Translations under genes and position numbers: made by a program
The notes under the pieces: generated by a model
What the model was told of the DNA's origin: nothing
Databases searched by the model: none
Seen by the model: only the letters and a program-made list of their open reading frames with translations
Source: an uncultured Lachnospiraceae bacterium
Lineage (GTDB): Bacteria > Bacillota > Clostridia > Lachnospirales > Lachnospiraceae
Direction of reading: 5' to 3'
NCBI GenBank assembly: GCA_947068385.1
Contig: CAMTBF010000166.1
Span: forward strand, 1-7,482
DNA length: 7,482 nt
Shown here: positions 7,043 to 7,482 of the stretch, piece by piece
Layout of the letters: the number at the start of each line of letters is the position of its first letter
Position numbering within the stretch: the first letter of the stretch is position 1

Positions 7043-7073
7043 AAAAAATCCCTCCTGTCCATTCAGAGGGATT
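7043..7073 (-). terminator. Intrinsic terminator / ribosome-site sequestering hairpin before the ABC-F gene
   Basis: On the minus strand AATCCCTC (7073-7066) pairs perfectly with GAGGGATT (7054-7047) around an 11-nt loop, and the second arm runs directly into a T-run (7048-7043) that ends at the ATG. The second arm and loop edge contain the AGGAGG ribosome binding site (7056-7051). The hairpin could therefore stop transcription at the start codon, hide the ribosome binding site, or both. Confidence 0.7.
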
Positions 7074-7209
7074 ATCCGAATCTTTTGCCACGCACATACA
7101 CAGGACAGCCCGTGAGAGCTGCCCGGAAACACTAATTCCAGGTGTAAGGAATGAAATTCCAAAGCAAAATGATTAAGAACCGAAGGTTCTTTATTATTGG
7201 ATAATCCCC
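7067..7209 (-). promoter_or_regulatory. Antiterminator: long-range pairing that competes with the terminator
   Basis: GGGGATTATCC (minus strand, 7209-7199) can pair along its full length with GGATAATCCCT (7077-7067), ten Watson-Crick pairs plus one G-T. The second arm covers seven of the eight bases of the terminator's first arm, so the two structures exclude each other. The loop carries its own hairpins, the clearest being AAGAACC/GGTTCTT with a 3-nt loop (7191-7175), which would bring the arms together. Another possible stem of seven pairs, GGGCAGC/GCTGTCC, lies between about 7103 and 7126. Together with the upstream ORF this is the classic layout of an attenuator. Confidence 0.65.
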
Positions 7210-7275
7210 GAATCGAAGCATCAAAAGAAAGAGGCTGCCCTCTCGCTTTCCGTTTTCCGTTGCCTGATGAAGAAA

Positions 7276-7296
7276 CTATCGAATAATAATAATCAT
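7276..7296 (-). CDS. Leader peptide MIIIIR (upstream ORF of the ABC-F attenuator)
   Basis: AAGGA lies 8 nt before an ATG followed by four ATT codons, CGA and TAG. It starts about 32 nt after the predicted transcript start and lies upstream of the antiterminator arm. Very short upstream ORFs that stall drug-bound ribosomes control many Erm, Msr and Vga-type genes. The ATT run is also complementary to AATAATAA (7198-7191), just beyond the antiterminator arm, so a ribosome held here could alter folding. Function is inference. Confidence 0.5.
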   Translation of the reverse strand: MIIIIR

Positions 7297-7334
7297 TCCT
7301 TACTTCCTTTCTGTTATTTTTGATGCCTTTTCCT

Positions 7335-7363
7335 ATTGTAAACGACATCTTCTGCCATGTCAA
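7335..7363 (-). promoter_or_regulatory. Sigma-A type promoter of the ABC-F / DUF3788 operon
   Basis: On the minus strand a perfect TTGACA (7363-7358), a 17-nt spacer and TACAAT (7340-7335) place the transcript start near 7328. This leaves an untranslated leader of about 285 nt before the ABC-F start at 7042; it holds the upstream ORF, antiterminator and terminator described separately. Confidence 0.85.
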
Positions 7364-7393
7364 TCAATTTTTTTAACAGCTTCAATAAGTCTT

Positions 7394-7422
7394 TTGGCTA
7401 AATCTTGAAAATCTGTTATAAT
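7394..7422 (+). promoter_or_regulatory. Probable divergent promoter of the right-edge gene
   Basis: On the plus strand TTGGCT (7394-7399), a 17-nt spacer and a perfect TATAAT (7417-7422) precede a start codon with a good ribosome binding site. A run of seven G (7427-7433) lies at the expected transcript start. The -35 box differs from consensus at two positions. Confidence 0.6.
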
Positions 7423-7463
7423 GAGCGGGGGGGATTCCCATGATACCAAAGCGGAGGTAGCTT

Positions 7464-7482
7464 ATGATACAGATATGCCGGA
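7464..7482 (+). CDS. Start of a gene running off the right edge
   Basis: ATG at 7464 has GGAGG (7453-7457) 6 nt upstream and follows a probable promoter. Only MIQICR is visible, so nothing can be said of the product. A short in-frame ORF, MIPKRR then TAG (7440-7460), lies just before it and covers the ribosome binding site. The gene is divergent from the ABC-F operon. Confidence 0.55.

Noticed and set aside
7043..7363. N-terminal extension of the ABC-F gene, start at 7363, adding 107 residues
   Set aside because: The start would lie on the -35 box of the predicted promoter, upstream of the transcript start. The extension has no ABC-F similarity and overlaps the leader hairpins. The start at 7042 has a strong AGGAGG and matches the family's N-terminus.

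Overview
The window looks like chromosomal DNA from a moderately GC-rich member of the Clostridia, probably Lachnospiraceae. This is inferred from strong AGGAGG-type ribosome binding sites, canonical TTGACA/TATAAT promoters, and a gene set typical of such gut anaerobes: a BlaI/M56 pair, an ABC-F ATPase with an attenuator leader, a DUF3788 protein and a DUF4143-type AAA ATPase. No mobile element, rRNA, tRNA or CRISPR array was seen.

All large genes lie on the minus strand, so the layout reads right to left. At the right edge, a gene starting at 7464 leaves the window on the plus strand and is divergent from the next unit. That unit (promoter 7335-7363) has a leader of about 285 nt with a six-codon upstream ORF and mutually exclusive hairpins. 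It then carries an ABC-F ATPase (7042-5507) and a DUF3788 protein (5510-5094), joined by an ATGA start/stop overlap. The leader looks like a ribosome-responsive transcription attenuator, as expected for antibiotic-inducible ribosome-protection ABC-F genes.

The span 5093-4790 holds an imperfect inverted repeat, a plus-strand ORF of 48 codons of unknown meaning, and the promoter/operator of the second unit.

The second unit (promoter 4835-4863) encodes a BlaI/MecI-type repressor (4789-4373), an unusual M56 (BlaR1/MecR1-like) membrane metalloprotease whose outer part ends in Asp-box (BNR-like) repeats (4225-1934), and a membrane protein of unknown family (nominally 1980-691) whose frame overlaps the protease gene. 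Two direct repeats, TACAWTTGCCTAA, 29 bp apart, lie at this promoter and are the likely repressor operators. By analogy with BlaR1/BlaI, an external signal would activate the protease and lead to cleavage of the repressor, which keeps a conserved Asn-Phe site. The sensor is not a penicillin-binding domain, so the signal is probably not a beta-lactam. This is the most unusual system in the window.

At the left edge, a separate promoter (593-621) drives an AAA ATPase of the DUF4143 type, cut by the window edge.
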